This document shows positions 21,683-33,949 of a stretch of 64,000 bases of DNA, one piece after another. Location of the stretch: the NCBI GenBank assembly GCA_012656075.1, contig JAAKBF010000035.1, positions 620,001 to 684,000 on the forward strand. Direction: 5' to 3'. Origin of the DNA: Phytophthora hibernalis (lineage: Eukaryota > Oomycota > Peronosporomycetes > Peronosporales > Peronosporaceae). A program made the position numbers and the translations under genes. Each line of letters starts with the position of its first letter. Positions within the stretch are counted from its first letter, which is position 1. A model generated the notes under the pieces. It had not been told where the DNA came from. It saw only the letters and a program-made list of their open reading frames with translations, and did not search any database.

Positions 21683-22156
21683 CGAGTGCCGGGCACTCTG
21701 CCGATTACCTTTCTGTCGGGGGCCGTACATCAGAGTCTGTGTCTGCTAAACGTGTCGTCCATGCATTGCTAAGCTTAAAGTCGGAGGTTATTTGTTGACC
21801 TGGAGAGCAGGAACGTCGTGAAATCTCCGTTGTCCCTCGCGGTGGTTTCGGCGTATCACCCCTTTTTCTTCTTCTTCCTGGGTGCAGCAGCAGCCGTGAC
21901 GGTAGGCACGACAGAAGCCCCCTTCTCTCCATCGGATGCGGCTTCGTTGTCCTTCATGTGATTTTTGTGCATGCGTCAGCTCTCTTGGTTCCAAGCCCAG
22001 ATCTTTTGGAATCCAAGAGAATTTAAGCCAATGAAAACGGACCCAAACGTATTTTGTCTCTTGAAAATAGCTCTTGTATCCAACTCTGGATACCACTATT
22101 AGTGGTACCTAATTTAATAATTAAACATGCACTTCACATGTCAGTTGTAGTAAAGA

Positions 22157-22220
22157 AAGGTTATTTTTTAAAATAACCTTCCTTTGAAAAAGGTATTTTA
22201 ATGGTATTTTTAAAAATACC
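22157..22220. repeat. Two adjacent AT-rich palindromes
   Basis: Bases 22157-22180 form an 11-bp stem with a 2-nt loop (AAGGTTATTTT and its complement). Bases 22203-22220 are an 18-nt perfect palindrome, GGTATTTTTAAAAATACC. Both are flanked by related AAAGGTATTTT sequence, suggesting a small inverted-repeat element. Confidence 0.7.
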
Positions 22221-22595
22221 ACAAGGTGGGAACTCGGTCTTAAAGGCGAAGTTTGCAATGAGCAGCGAAGTGCATGCACACGATTTCGAGGCAATATGCG
22301 GTTGCCAACGATGGGTTTTCAAACCAAGTTAGAGCATCTCCACCGGTAATAAAGTTTGCAAAATAATGACAGTGTTAGAGCATTTTTACGGTGATTTAAA
22401 AAAACGAAGCGACACGATGACGTCAACAAAAAATAGAAAGACTTTTGTCTCCTGACGTTGAGTGACGGTGATTACGAAGATAACGTTGAGCAATGGCTAC
22501 ATGGTCTATTGCTGGCAACCCAGCAGCTCAATCACTTTCAAACAAGTCTCAAAGCCCATAAACCAAAAACCACCAACCTCCATCCGCCTCAAACC

Positions 22596-23381
22596 ATGCC
22601 GACCACCAAGAAGACGGTTCTCATCACTGGTAGCACGCGTAGCATCGGCCTCGCCTTGGCCGAGCACTACACCAAGAACGGATGGAACGTCATCGGCACG
22701 ACCCGCGCCAGCAGCAACACCAACGACGTACGCCAACCTTGCTGTTACGCCTCTTAACTATTGTTGCTAACTTTGTTTTGGACAGCTTGAGGCACTCTCG
22801 CCCTTCAAAACCGTCACGCTGGACTCGAGTGACGAAGCTTCGTGCTCGCCGCTGCCCGTGATCTCGAGGGTGTGTCCATCGACCTGCTCATCAATAACGC
22901 TGGCATCTACGTCGAAGACGACCTCAAGTCGGTCACCAAAGACGGATTCATGCGCCAGTTCGAGGTGAATGCTGTGGGTCCGTTCCTCGTCACTCGAGCC
23001 TTGCTACCCAACCTGGAGCTCGCGGCCAAGAAGAACGGCTCTGCCACCGTCGCCCAAGTCTCGTCGTTAGTGGGCAGTATCGGCAGCAACGTCGAGGAAA
23101 CCCACGGCTTCTTCGGCCACTCGTATGGCTACTCGCCCTCCAAGGCCGCTCTCAACATGATCACCCGCTCGTTGTCGGTCGGATTACGCGACAGCAACAT
23201 CATGTTTGTGACGCTCAATCCTGGCTACGTGGCCACCGACATGAACGACCACAAGGGGTGGCTTGAGGCATCTGTCTCGGCCGCGTCGATGGCTAAAATC
23301 GTGGCCGACTTGACGATGAAGGACACCGGAAAGTTCTACAACGCTGACATGAAGCTCGGCGACTTCGAGCTGCCGTGGTAA
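22596..23381 (+). CDS. Short-chain dehydrogenase/reductase (SDR), one frameshift
   Basis: Classical SDR oxidoreductase, expected to use NAD(P)H; substrate unknown. Exon 1 is 22596-22727, then a 58-bp GT-AG intron (22728-22785, ends GGACAG), then exon 2 to 23381. The N terminus has the Rossmann motif TGSTRSIG, where the usual central Gly (TGxxxGIG) is Ser. NNAGIY follows, and the catalytic Y-x3-K is YSPSK. Length (about 243 aa) fits the family. Exon 2 starts in a frame one base off from the conserved part, needing one more base near 22840 (GCTTCGTGC). This could be a sequencing deletion or a real lesion. The protein resembles the fungal and bacterial CsgA/sniffer-like SDRs more than sterol-type ones. 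Confidence 0.85.
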
Positions 23382-23536
23382 AGCTGCTGAAGGCTGAATG
23401 CCGCTGCAACCGCGGCATTACGATCAAGCGGCAAAAGGTAACTACAGTACATGTAAGCTTACATGTTACTTCGAAGTAGGTAGTTCCAGTACCAGTACAG
23501 ACAGCTTGAGTACATGTAACACCTCCCAAACCTATA

Positions 23537-24065
23537 CACCGTTCACTCTATTAATAATTAGTCGTGCTTCGAATTTAGTCATGCTTCTGTACACCGTTCA
23601 CCCTAATTAGTGGTGCCACGACTATTTACCGTGTACGGCTCGAAGTCCTCCCAGCCTTGTTTTGAAACCCGTCCTTCTCAAAAACTACTTACCAACATTA
23701 AGAGTAAAATACACTACGTAACCGGCCTTGTGGGCTCTTTTCTTGATTTAAAGTAAAAATGAAAATATTTTTCAAAACCTGTGGAATGATTACCAAAGGT
23801 GCATGACTGTTTAGGTCACACGACTAATTAGGGTGAACGGTGTACTTTTTCGTGACACCACGGACAACAAAATTTCCCAGAAGAGTTCAAAAGAGCACAA
23901 AGACAGCGGATTTGAACAGATCTCGCCGAGCCGAAGCCAATCATGATTTTACTTTCTTTAAAAATTAAATATTGTTATCACAAGATCAATTCACAAGTTC
24001 GACTTTCTCCGACAAAAATCGTAAACCATAATTAGTCAGGGTCAGACTGATTAGAATGAACGGTG
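23537..24065. mobile_element. Nested mariner-type MITEs
   Basis: Four copies of a CACCGTTCA-ended terminal repeat lie in two nested inverted pairs, each flanked by the dinucleotide TA, the target duplication of Tc1/mariner elements. The inner pair is perfect over more than 20 bp: 23592-23611 (CACCGTTCACCCTAATTAGT) against its complement ending at 23842, with TA at 23590-23591 and 23843-23844 (251-bp element). The outer pair is 23537 onward (CACCGTTCACTCTATTAAT) against the complement ending at 24065, with TA at 23535-23536 and 24066-24067 (529 bp). No open frame is present, so this is non-autonomous. One element inserted into a relative is the simplest reading. Confidence 0.75.
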
Positions 24066-24211
24066 TATAAAACGAAAGTAAATTACAAAAGCTTAAATTA
24101 CATTTATACTTCCAAGTTCTCAGTGCAGCTCATTTTTTAAATGATTTAAAAATTACGCATGTGTGTTGTAAACACATAAAGACACAATTTGGAACACAAC
24201 TGCTGACAAGA

Positions 24212-27200
24212 ATGGAGGTGGTGGCGTATGTGGAGCTGTGTACGCGTCTGTCGCGCTTCGTGCAGCTTCAGCCGACGAACGACAACTGTAAGGAGCTGCA
24301 CGGGGTTCTGGATGACTTGGTAGCGCTGTATGACCGCGTTGAACTCCTTTCTACGCCTACGAAACTGGCAGTTGATGCGCCTCTCGTGGGGTTCGCGGCC
24401 ATGGACGACCTGGTGTTGCTCTCGATACACAAGATGCTGGGGACCTTCATTCTCAGCTCATCGTCTGCGTCACTTCAAGAGCGGTCGTTTGTGGTGTTTT
24501 CGCGTGTTTTACAGCGTTGCAAGCCTCGGATGGGGGAATCAACGCTGCTGGACAGTTGCAGCGTCGACTGAGCTTCGTGCAGAGCTGCGTGGTGTATCTG
24601 CCGCCCCTCCAGAGGCCAGTGATGGAGGAGATTATGTTCCTGGGAGGATGACACTTGCGGCTCAGCCGGAGGAGCTGAGACTTGCCATTCTGCAGAGTCT
24701 ACGGGGGTTGCTGGGGAGATCTGGGGGAGCAGAACCAGATGCTGCAGCTTCAAGTCGATCAGCAGCACTTTTTCGCCTATTTAGTCGCGTCGCTACTGCA
24801 TGTGGCGCAACGAGATCGGTGCCGGGGGCAGCTTTGCAGGCGATTGAAGTGCTAAAAACGTTCTACTTTTCGTGCGTGACCCACAGACGCTGAGGCAGTA
24901 CTTACCTGGCGTCGCTGCTGGATTGTGGAAAAGCGCAAATGCGCCGCAACAGGCGTCAAGGTGATCGTTGCTGCGCTACAATGTCTAGCGAAGGGGCTGG
25001 ATCTCTGCATTGGCGATGATCATTTATCAGTGGGAGGAACCCAGAAGCAGCCGCAGTTCACACTTGAAGCGATTCGACACTCAGTAGAATCAAACGGGAA
25101 GAAATCGGATATCACACAACTTGGTAAGTCAACAGAGGTTTCGCCAAGCGAAAGTGACAAGTGGCTCGAGACAACTGCTTTTAATCTGGATCTGCTGCTG
25201 TCACGGATGTTCGCTGCCAGTGCCACGGCTGTTGCTACTGGAACGAGTACAGGCTTGCCACGATCATCCTGGCGAGTCCGTTGCGCGCTGGCAGAACTTT
25301 GTGGAATAGTGATGTTGCGGTGTCGTCAATCCCTTCGTGTATCATTTTCCGGTGCTATGATGAACTACTGGTCCTTCGTGGCGACTCAACTGCAGAGGTC
25401 GCTCAGGCAGCAGACAGTGTCCTACAAAAGCTGCAGATATCGGCGCTTTCTGCGGGGAGCGGTTGCGTTTACTACCAGAGATGGCAGATCGCTTTCAAGT
25501 GCTCCTATCGACGCTTGTCCTCAAGGTTGCTAACGAGCATGAGGCAACTAAGGTGCATCTTGTTCGCACACTTCGCGGATATGTGTCATTTCTGGGATCC
25601 AACCTTACACCATATCTGGACGCATCTATGGAGAGTAATTACAACTCGCTTTGCCGTGTGGTGTCATTTGCCGCGCTTGATATTGAGTTGGTTGTCAATC
25701 AAACCTTGCCTAACCCAACAAACACTGAAGAAAGTAACGGCTATCCCGAAACACGCGTTGTAGTCTCACAATTCCAGAAGCGCTTGCGATTTTTCAATGA
25801 AGAAGCTTCAGTTCGTGAGGTATTGGCATTGGTGCGTGCAATTGGTGCCGTCTCAACCCCAGCTGGCTTCATTGATTGCGCTTTCACGCTATTATCCGAA
25901 GCAGATATGAAAACTGGGAATGCGGAGGTTGTACTGGTTCTAAACGAATTTCTACGGGCTTATTGTCCAAGCAGCGAGAATACCCACTCGAATGAATCCG
26001 TAGATGTGCACCTTGTTGGGCGCGTTCTAGAAGACTTGTTGGCTCTACAAGCGTGGGATGAGCAAAATTCTAATCGCGGTGCTAGTAAAGCGCTCGTGTC
26101 CCAGCGCGCATTAATGGTGGAATGTGTTGGTGTATGTGCAGAGATTCTGGGCGCCGAGTTCAAGCTGTTTCTTCTGCATGTGCTGTATCCGTTGGTGGAA
26201 CAACTTGGCTCACACAACGTGGAAGTAGAGCGAGCGGCGCTGGCAGCGTTGGAGAAGGTGCGCTTCTTTACGGGTTATGAATCCATCGAGGCACTTTTCC
26301 AGACTAACATGGATTATTTTGTGGATGCGCTGTGCGCACGCCTAGAACAATTAGATACGTACCCGATGACTGCATTCGTCGTTGAGGCACTGCTAAGGCA
26401 CACTCGATTGGCATCTTTGCCGCTTGTAGACGAAGTGGCTTCATCACTACTTCGCAGTGTCGACCTGTATCAAGATTCGCCTCACGTTGACAGTCTTTTC
26501 CGTGCGCTCAAGCACCTACTAAGGAGTATTGCGCGGGATGCTGAAGAATCTGAAGTTACCATAGTTCCAGTACTCGGTGACGACAGAATGGAGAAAAAGT
26601 AGGGTCTCGCTCACTTCTGAAGGATTTTATTCATGAGATGAAGGTGCTGGCGAACGATGGGATTGATGCTCTCAATATTGAAGAAGAGGACGAAGATGAA
26701 GAGAAGCAAGCTGCTCCAGGACAACCTGAACCGCCTAGTATGAAAGGAGCTATGCCCCTCGAGTATGATGAAGTCCAGCCTGATGATAAAGATGACAGCC
26801 AAGAGAAGGACAACAATTCGACCGATTCAGGTTATCGCACGCTCGTCATTGATATCATGGACCGATGTGGTTATTTTCTCGTGGATTCCGATCCTATCGC
26901 GTGCTGTCTTGTGTTATCTTTGATTGATGAGGGCGTACGCTTCCTTTCGCGGCATCAAAAACAATTATTGCCTCTCGTCGCGCGCATGTGGCCCGAGTTG
27001 TTGCCTCGACTGCGTGTGGACAACCGTGCCATTATCACCGGCACGATCCGTGTCCTTGCCACTCTTGCTGAAGTTGCCGGTGATTTCGTTGGTGATCGCT
27101 TTGTAGAGACCGTGTGGCCAATTTTCCGGTCACAAATTCAATCTATTGATTTTGGTACCGACGCGAAATCGCAGCTTACGCGATCCATGCTGCTGCTCTC

Positions 27201-27681
27201 CAAGCCATCGGATGAAGTTTCGAATGCAATTGACATAGAGAAGTCGGAAAAGACAGAAACTTCTACCGAAAATGAACTCAGTGCTATGAGCGGCACGCGG
27301 AAAACGCAGGAAATTCGGCAGTTGCTGGCGATTTTATCGTGTCTGACCATGGTGTGCTGGAAATCTGAGTCAGTGACCCAACTCGTGCCAGAAATCACGC
27401 GAACGTGCAGCAAGTACTTGAGTCGTATGGTGCCGCGGGAAATTGTGGAGCAAACTTCGGAACTCTTTGCCGCGCTAGTGCAGCTAAACGGTGATCAAGT
27501 ATTCTGCACCGTAGCAGCACTTGCTGACTGGGCACCACCGACGCCACCGAGTGCGCGCTTCTCCAGATACGAGCCGGATGCAGTTCAGCGCTTCTATCGC
27601 GGTCATTTGTCTGCTGTCAGTGGACAAACCCAATCTTGCAGAGACAACGCCATCATCCTGATGACCCGCTTGTTCGGTTAA
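24212..27681 (+). CDS. TTI1: TELO2-interacting protein 1 (TTI1) homologue, frameshifted
   Basis: TTI1 is the large HEAT-repeat scaffold of the TELO2-TTI1-TTI2 complex, which with HSP90 matures PIKK kinases such as mTOR, ATM and ATR. The start at 24212 is in frame with an N-terminal helix (MEVVAYVELCTRLSRF). The 3' half is long and open (25463-26602, then 26638-27681) and contains the conserved C-terminal block LLPLVARMWPELLPRL followed by a helix ending in GDFVGDRFVETVWP, plus an acidic linker near 26670-26830. Total length of about 1157 codons matches the family (human protein about 1,090 aa). Between 24540 and 25470 the homologous peptides hop between frames at least four times (for example YLPGVAAGLWKS near 24890), and another slip sits at the A5 run 26594-26598. 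No introns are evident. Confidence 0.8.
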
Positions 27682-27837
27682 TAGACATCGAGACAAACTA
27701 CATGGATGCAGAGAAGCCTACATATCGTTTATTGAGCGAGGATTAATACCAAGAATACAGTCCAGATCATACTCTGCCGAATTGCTTGCTGCCCGCTGTT
27801 CCTCCTATCTGGGCACCTGCCTAAACTTGCATTTAGT

Positions 27838-29608
27838 CTAGCCAAACATACCGCCCATGTTACCAGCGTACGCCATCGGTCGAATCGGCGGATGCTCCTG
27901 CAAGAGTGGACAGCAACAAACACAAACGGGCTGTGAGCATGACGAAGACCTTTCAGGCAAATGTGTTCTAAAAGTACGTACCACGCTGGCGAATTGCGTG
28001 AATCGGGGCTGCATATCCTTCTCAAAACGAATGAATGCGCCCTTGTTGCCCATTTGGTCGCAGTAGTTGGGCGCGCTGAACACAGTGATGCACTTGCCGT
28101 CGTGCTCTACTAGGTAGCCCTCGTCTTTGACCTCGTGCGAACGCACCAGCAGATCTGTAATTCATAATGGCGTGTCAGCACAAACCAGCAAAGCTGAAAT
28201 GGGTATAGGAAACAACTTTGTTGAAAAACGTACCAAGGTTGTTCTTCTCAGGAAGTCCTTAGTAACATCGGGACCGAAAGAAAGACCGATGCCGCGCTTG
28301 CTGGGACCGCGGCCTGGGAAGGGCTGCGGGTCGCTCCACATCAAATCGCTCATGAGCCCGCTCTCAGGAGGTTCGCGGTTGCGGTCAATCTTCTCGATAT
28401 CAGCAAGAGTCACATTCTCGTCGGTGAACAGCCCGCCATGCACAACGATCACTCGGTCCTCAATCACGGCCGCAAGCGGCAGCCAGTTGAACACCTCCGT
28501 AAAGAGCTGCATGACCGTATCATCATACTTGTGCTTCACCTCTCCCTCGAAACCGTAAATCTTGTTCATGTTCTTCGACTCATGGTTTCCACGCAGCAAG
28601 TGCACGTGTTGCGGGTACACGAGCTTCATGGCGAAGAGCGTCATGACGACCTCGAACGAGAACGAGCCTCGGTCCACGAAGTCACCATTGAATAAATACG
28701 GGTTCGTTTCGCTCGGCAGGCCGTTAAGCGAGAAAATGTTGCACACGTCGTAGAACTGGCCGTGAGTGTCGCCGCACACCGTAAAGTGCGCGTCCGGGTC
28801 GTCGGCCGGCAGCGCAATGCGCAGCAGCGATGGCAGCGCGCACAGCATGTCCTTGAGCTTGAGCAAGATCTGGATCACGAACTTGCGGTGCAGCAGCTTG
28901 CCACGTTTGAAGCGATCCATGAGTGCCACGATAAAGTCCGCCTTGGTCTCCGAGATGTCCTCAGGCAGGCACGGGCCGTCGTACGCAGCATCCACCGCTG
29001 TTAACACAATAAAAAATCAATTAAAAACCTATCACCAGCCACATTTCAACTGTCAAAATGTACCCATCGAGTTGAGGTCGATCGTCTCCGAGAGCGGCAG
29101 GTTGCGCTCCGACTGGATAGCAGCCGCGAACGCCGCCTCCTTGATGATCTTCTCGCACAGCTTGAGCTTGGCGCGCGCGTCTCTGTCCTGCGGCTTGGTG
29201 CGCGCCACGAGACGGAAGTCCCTCACCGCCTTCTTGTGGTGGCCGAGCGCCAGCTGCGCCGAGCCGCGTCGGTAGTAGGCTGCAACAGTCTCAACGAGCG
29301 TCAGTGACGTCGATTGGCGTCTATCACACGTCGCAGAACCTCTCACCTTTCATGTAGCCAGGGTCCAGATCAATAGCCGCCGACGCGTCGTCGATCGCGA
29401 GTCCGTAGCTCTCGCTCTTGACGTGTGCGGCCGCGCGGTTGGCGTAAAAGATCGCGGTGGGCACGAGCTCGATGGCCTGCGTGTACAGCTCCACGGCCGT
29501 CGCGAACTTGAAGTGCGCCAGCGCAGTGTTGCCCTCCGCCTTGAGCTCGTCCGCGCGCGCGCGTGTCTTGTCCGACATGGCGTCCTCCGTTACGGTCATG
29601 TTGGCCAT
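27838..29608 (-). CDS. PPP5C: Serine/threonine protein phosphatase 5 (PP5), TPR type
   Basis: PP5 joins N-terminal TPR repeats, which bind HSP90 and autoinhibit the enzyme, to a PPP-family metallophosphatase. Exons on the minus strand: 29608-29347, 29279-29064, 28997-28234, 28154-27982, 27897-27838. Exon 1-2 residues form the TPRs (ADELKAEGNTALAHFKFATA, YYRRGSAQLALGHHKKAVRD). The catalytic domain has GDTHGQ, GDFVDRG, LLRGNHE and APNYCDQ, the metal-binding motifs, and ends in the family's EHPPIRPMAYAGN tail. Joined length is 1475 nt, one short of 492 codons. Near 28250 one base is missing just before the last 5 codons of exon 3. Everything else is conserved, so a sequencing deletion is likely. 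Confidence 0.93.
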
Positions 29609-29798
29609 TCGCTTGCTGCTTCACTGTTTGAGAAATGGGCTGGAATGGATTAACCCGTCTAATCCGATCACAGGTTAAAGCAAACCGTTATAACTCGACC
29701 CGTAAATTACGGGCCGTAATTTATGAAAGTCTGAATAATGAAAACTTACCATTTTCATGATATCAGACGCGACTCAAAAAGCGAAAATCCGGTGGAAG

Positions 29799-30050
29799 AT
29801 GGAGGCGCCGCTGCCCGTGACAGTGTCCATGGCGGCCAAGCGGTCGCTGGACCTGCGAGACATGATGGATGAGCTGCCGATGCTGGCCTCGCTGAAAGAC
29901 CAGAAGTGGATGGCCAGACTGCCGCGCAACCTGTTCCCAAAGCTCAAGAAAAGTCCGCGCAATGCTGGCGACAGTTCGCCCACCAGCGGCTCCGAAGCGC
30001 TGCTTTCGCCCGGGTTCCTGCCCACTCCGCGGGTACCAAATCACAAATAA
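29799..30050 (+). CDS. Small hypothetical protein
   Basis: An 83-codon frame from the ATG at 29799 (an upstream in-frame ATG at 29757 would give 97 codons). The product is basic, with an LRDMMDELPMLASLKDQKW segment likely to form an amphipathic helix, then a Ser/Pro-rich tail. It sits between the divergent PP5 gene and VPS50, which begins only 63 bp downstream. I do not recognise a family. It may be a real small gene or a chance frame in a compact promoter region. Confidence 0.4.
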   Translation: MEAPLPVTVSMAAKRSLDLRDMMDELPMLASLKDQKWMARLPRNLFPKLKKSPRNAGDSSPTSGSEALLSPGFLPTPRVPNHK

Positions 30051-30112
30051 GAAAATATTTAGAATGACAGTGCTGACAGAATTTATATTTCGTCATGTAG
30101 TCGGCCAGAGCG

Positions 30113-33100
30113 ATGTCGGTGCTGGTTCCGAAGACGGATGAGGAGGTTCTGGACGTGCTGGACGCTCGGTTCTTTACGGAAAGTTTTGAACCAGTCGCGT
30201 ACATGCTGGTATGGTTGAGATTGAATTTTAAATGTTGGGTAAGTGTTGAATTGACTTTGGTTTTTGTGCAGGACAATATTCCCGAAAGTAAAGACGAGCT
30301 GAACGTGTTCCTGCGCACCGAGATCAGCGCCGTGGATGTGGCCAAAGACGTCATTTTGACCAAGCTGCAAGATGAGGTCCGTGCGAATTACAGCTCTCTT
30401 ATTCAAGGGATGAAGGTGGTGCAGGAGGTGGATCTCGACCTGGTGAGAGCACAGATTCACGTCAAGAACGGACGTCGTCTTCTTGCAACGGCGAAAAATG
30501 ACTTGGTTCTCAGGTGGGTGTTTTTCGTTGTTGTGGCCTTGCGTTGATAGATTTGATGCTGATTTAAGTGTGGGCATATCCATGTAAAGCTCGTTGGAAA
30601 TTGTGAAAACCAAGCGGAACCGTGATCGTGTCAGCGAGGTGCGTCCATTTCTATTGGATTATCTATTGTGGGTTCTTACTTTCACATTTTTACGATTAGA
30701 TCGTCAGCTTCGGATCGCAAATTGTTAATTTCTTTGACGAAGAAGAGAAGATGAATGCGGCACTCCGAGAACACCGGTTTATCACAGCTGTAGGTGATTC
30801 GAGCTCCGCGTTTACCAATGAAAGGTACCTAACTGTTATGGTGGTGCTCGTGTATGCCAGGTGGACATCTGTGTTGGCCTTCGAAAAGGGTTGTCCCGTG
30901 ATGAGTTGCAGGGGCTTACCATCTTAGATGAAATTCGCCTTCGTATGCAAGACTTCATTCCAAAACTGCGAGCACAGTTCGATCAGGTGGGTTTTGTAAA
31001 TATTAGCTCGACCGTATCAGCCTAGCACTCTAACGATGATTGTGTTTTAGTCGTTGCGGAAAGTCGCGGGGCGTTTTGATCCTCTCGAATACAAGGAGCT
31101 ACTTCAAGCGTATATCACATTGGCGGATCACTCGGAAAACCTTGGTTTTGAGTTCTCATTCTACACGCTCAACGAAGTGCTGTCCAGAATTGCTGAGATC
31201 ATTGTGCGCTCCATTGACGATATGACAAGTGAATTTATGCGCCGAGTTTTTGATGCGGACTCCCGAAAAATCAAAAATGGGAAGCCGCAAATGCAGCCCA
31301 AAGACAACAATGCGAACAAGCACGGTGAACCAGCGGATGTCTCTCTAACCCCGGCATCGCAAACGGTCGAAAACGTCAAGCGCTGCTACGAGCATCTTAC
31401 AGACCTGATGCACACTTATTATTTGCTGGTTCAGTGGCATCGAGATCCGTTTAACCCACTAAACGACGATCTCGCCTATCTTCATCGCTGTGGAATTGAC
31501 GAGGACGATGACGACGACGACGACGATGATGATACCGAAGAAGAAGATGTCCATGACGAAAGGCACCGTTCCCCTTCCAAGCACGGACATGGCAGTGGGC
31601 GATTGAAGGGTTCACAGTCGCCATCACGTCGCACGAGAAATGGTAGCTTCGGCCAGAAGCAAAGGTTACTGTATGAGCAAGTCCTTTGTGACACGGGTAT
31701 GACTCTGTTGAGGTACCGCAAAATTGTTTGGGGAAATATTCAGCAAAATGCCCTGGAATTGGTCGAAAAGCTAGACATGACCTATGGTAAGTGCGAAGGT
31801 TTGACCGAGATGAGTATTTGTGCACTAACCCTTGTATGGATTCTTAGGGTACAAGATGGAGCATATCATTGCGCTATCACTTGCGACTACAACTTTTACC
31901 GAAATCGGGGAAGAGTTCGCTGGGGCGCCGTCGTCCAAGTAAGCCCCTTCATGTTTACACTGTGTATGATTTGAAGTATCTCATTTATTTTGGGTCACTG
32001 TTTACACTTTGCAGGATCCGATCTGTCCTTCGCGTCAAGTGTGAACAGTACTTGCACACGTTTCACGACGATAACATCGAGCTGGCACGAATGCTACTGG
32101 ATACCGAAAATTGGCTACGTGTATCTGGTTCAACTACCGATGGGGATGATAACACGGGTCTTCTTCGGCTAATCGAGAAACGAAGTGGATATTTCTTCGA
32201 GCGCAAGGTTCGCGAAGATCTTGCGGTCAGCCCTATTTATTCGAGACGAGTATTTCCTTCGTTTCATACGGACGGAAATCCGTTTAGCGCTACCAATTCG
32301 ATGGAGTGGCTCTCTATGAAGCAAGGCATCCGCTTCCACCATGAAGCCAAGGTCTCAGGTAATTTTGCTGACAACATGTCCCCGCGAGCTGGTGACAATC
32401 AAATGCTGCCGGTCATGGATCCAAACGAATCGGAGTTTGTATTAACGTCGTCGAGTATTGCGGGCTTTGTTCGGTGAGTATGCTATTCAAACAGTGTTTG
32501 TTGTTGTCCGGTGGCTAACATGCACATTGTGAAATGCTAGGCTCTGCGGTGTTTACTTAAAAATGATGGAGCACCTTCCTCATATTGGATGGGACGTGTT
32601 TCGTTCGCTGAACAATCTGTTTGAGTTCAATTTGTACGCCGTATTCACCAACTTTATCGCCGAAGATGACATCGCGCAGTTCTTTCGGGGTAAGATTGGG
32701 GGTTTGATCAAGTGCGATGCAACACGCTGGAACGGACTACGTACAGGAATTTGTCGCATTGCCGATGAGATTAATGCTGGTGAAGTTCTACTGCAGTCGT
32801 CTGCGCTGATCTATCCTTCTGCCGTGGACGATGGGAAAATGGAACAGCAACAAAACTCGCCAATGTCGAGGAAGGTTACACTGCGCAAGGTAACTCGTGC
32901 ACCAGCCGCCGTAGAAGATGCTGACGAAAGTAATTTGTACGCGTTGGCCGAGCGGTCTATTGCTTGCGAGGCAATTGTCGGTCAGTGTAGACTGCTAAAC
33001 GCGATCGAAGAACTTGCTCGGTCGTATCTTCCTGACCGCTATCTGTGTCTTATGGATGAAGTCTATGAGAGGAATCGCAAGATGGCATGGGAACTTCGGA

Positions 33101-33733
33101 ACTTCATGTACTGTACAATCGCCACACGGCTTGTGGACGCCCCAGTACTCCTGGATTCAATCTCGACTGTGTCGTGGGATATTCCATACATCAGTGATCA
33201 GCACAATGAGTATATCGTGCACTTAGTGCAAAAATGTGGAGAAGCATGGGGAGGACTACAAATTCTGGCGGACGGATCGATTCCGATGGATGCTCGGGAA
33301 GAAATTTGGGCGGCGATGGTGCAGACCATTATGGATACACTCTTGCTGGGATTTTCTACGGTTTCCAAGCCCACCCCTCAAGGCCGTGCGCTCATGCTGC
33401 TGGACTTGCATGCGCTCCAAATGGTCTCGACCTGATAAATCATGTTAGCTCTCGAACAGTGCCTCGTGGTCGTGAGTACGTGGGCAACTACATCAAGGCC
33501 TTCTACTACGATGAGGACGAGCTACTCGAATGGACCCATGATAACAAGGTGAGTCGCAATTGTGTCCCCGCTGTGCTTTTCAGTTTACCGAACTCTTGTG
33601 TTCGTTTCGTCAACTGTAGACGCTGTACTCGAAGGTTCAATTCGCCAACCTCCTCAAGAACGGCATTGGGTCGAAACTCGAGATCAAGCAACTCCGTGAA
33701 CTCGTGCTGAAGATCGACGCGATTATCAGTTGA
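30113..33733 (+). CDS. VPS50: Syndetin/VPS50, EARP tethering complex subunit
   Basis: VPS50 replaces VPS54 in the EARP complex, which tethers vesicles for endosomal recycling. Proposed exons: 30113-30208, 30272-30513, 30590-30638, 30700-30793, 30861-30986, 31051-31786, 31848-31938, 32015-32473, 32541-33548, 33620-33733. The N-terminal coiled-coil region (GMKVVQEVDLDLVRAQIHVK) and the C-terminal syndetin domain (VYLKMMEHLPHIGWDVF, then a motif ending in YIKAFYYDEDELLEW) identify it. A run of Asp codons lies at 31501-31530. Introns are 55-77 bp. The exon 4/5 join near 30793-30861 is not in frame with any GT-AG pair I tried, and one base is missing at the A run 33418-33421, so two indels are suspected. 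Confidence 0.88.
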
Positions 33734-33949
33734 TCGCATGAAATGAACATCTAAAACTCTTATGAATATTTGTACAGCATTAAAAATTCTGCGGTAGCTT
33801 CTATCGCCACCGTCTGTGCTCAGGTGGCTCGACCTGGTTGGGGCCAGGCTCACGCGTTAGTTTTATCAGTGTTAGCCGATGGGCGGACGACCTCTGGAGT
33901 ACTCATCAATCGTCTCGGACATCAACCAGGCGGCGAAGCGGCAATTTTC

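Larger units (their letters stand above)
21343..22595. other. Intergenic with strong hairpins, no gene recognised
   Basis: No supported coding region. Short frames on both strands (for example a Lys-rich C-terminal frame on the minus strand ending at 21858) lack any recognisable family. The stretch holds the hairpins listed separately, an AT-rich block at 22090-22220, and two copies of GTTAGAGCAT near 22328 and 22374. The first begins AGAGCATCTCCACCGG, a form reminiscent of MITE termini in other genomes. Confidence 0.5.

Noticed and set aside
24212..27681. TTI1 as a true pseudogene
   Set aside because: Its 3' two thirds are open and conserved apart from one homopolymer slip, and other essential genes nearby show the same error type; kept as CDS with doubt noted.
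27857..29653. Plus-strand frames opposite PP5
   Set aside because: They are shadows of the phosphatase exons; motifs and splice sites fit only the minus strand.
31497..31550. GA-rich triplet run as a microsatellite of interest
   Set aside because: It encodes an acidic Asp/Glu stretch inside a conserved VPS50 exon and is ordinary low-complexity coding sequence.
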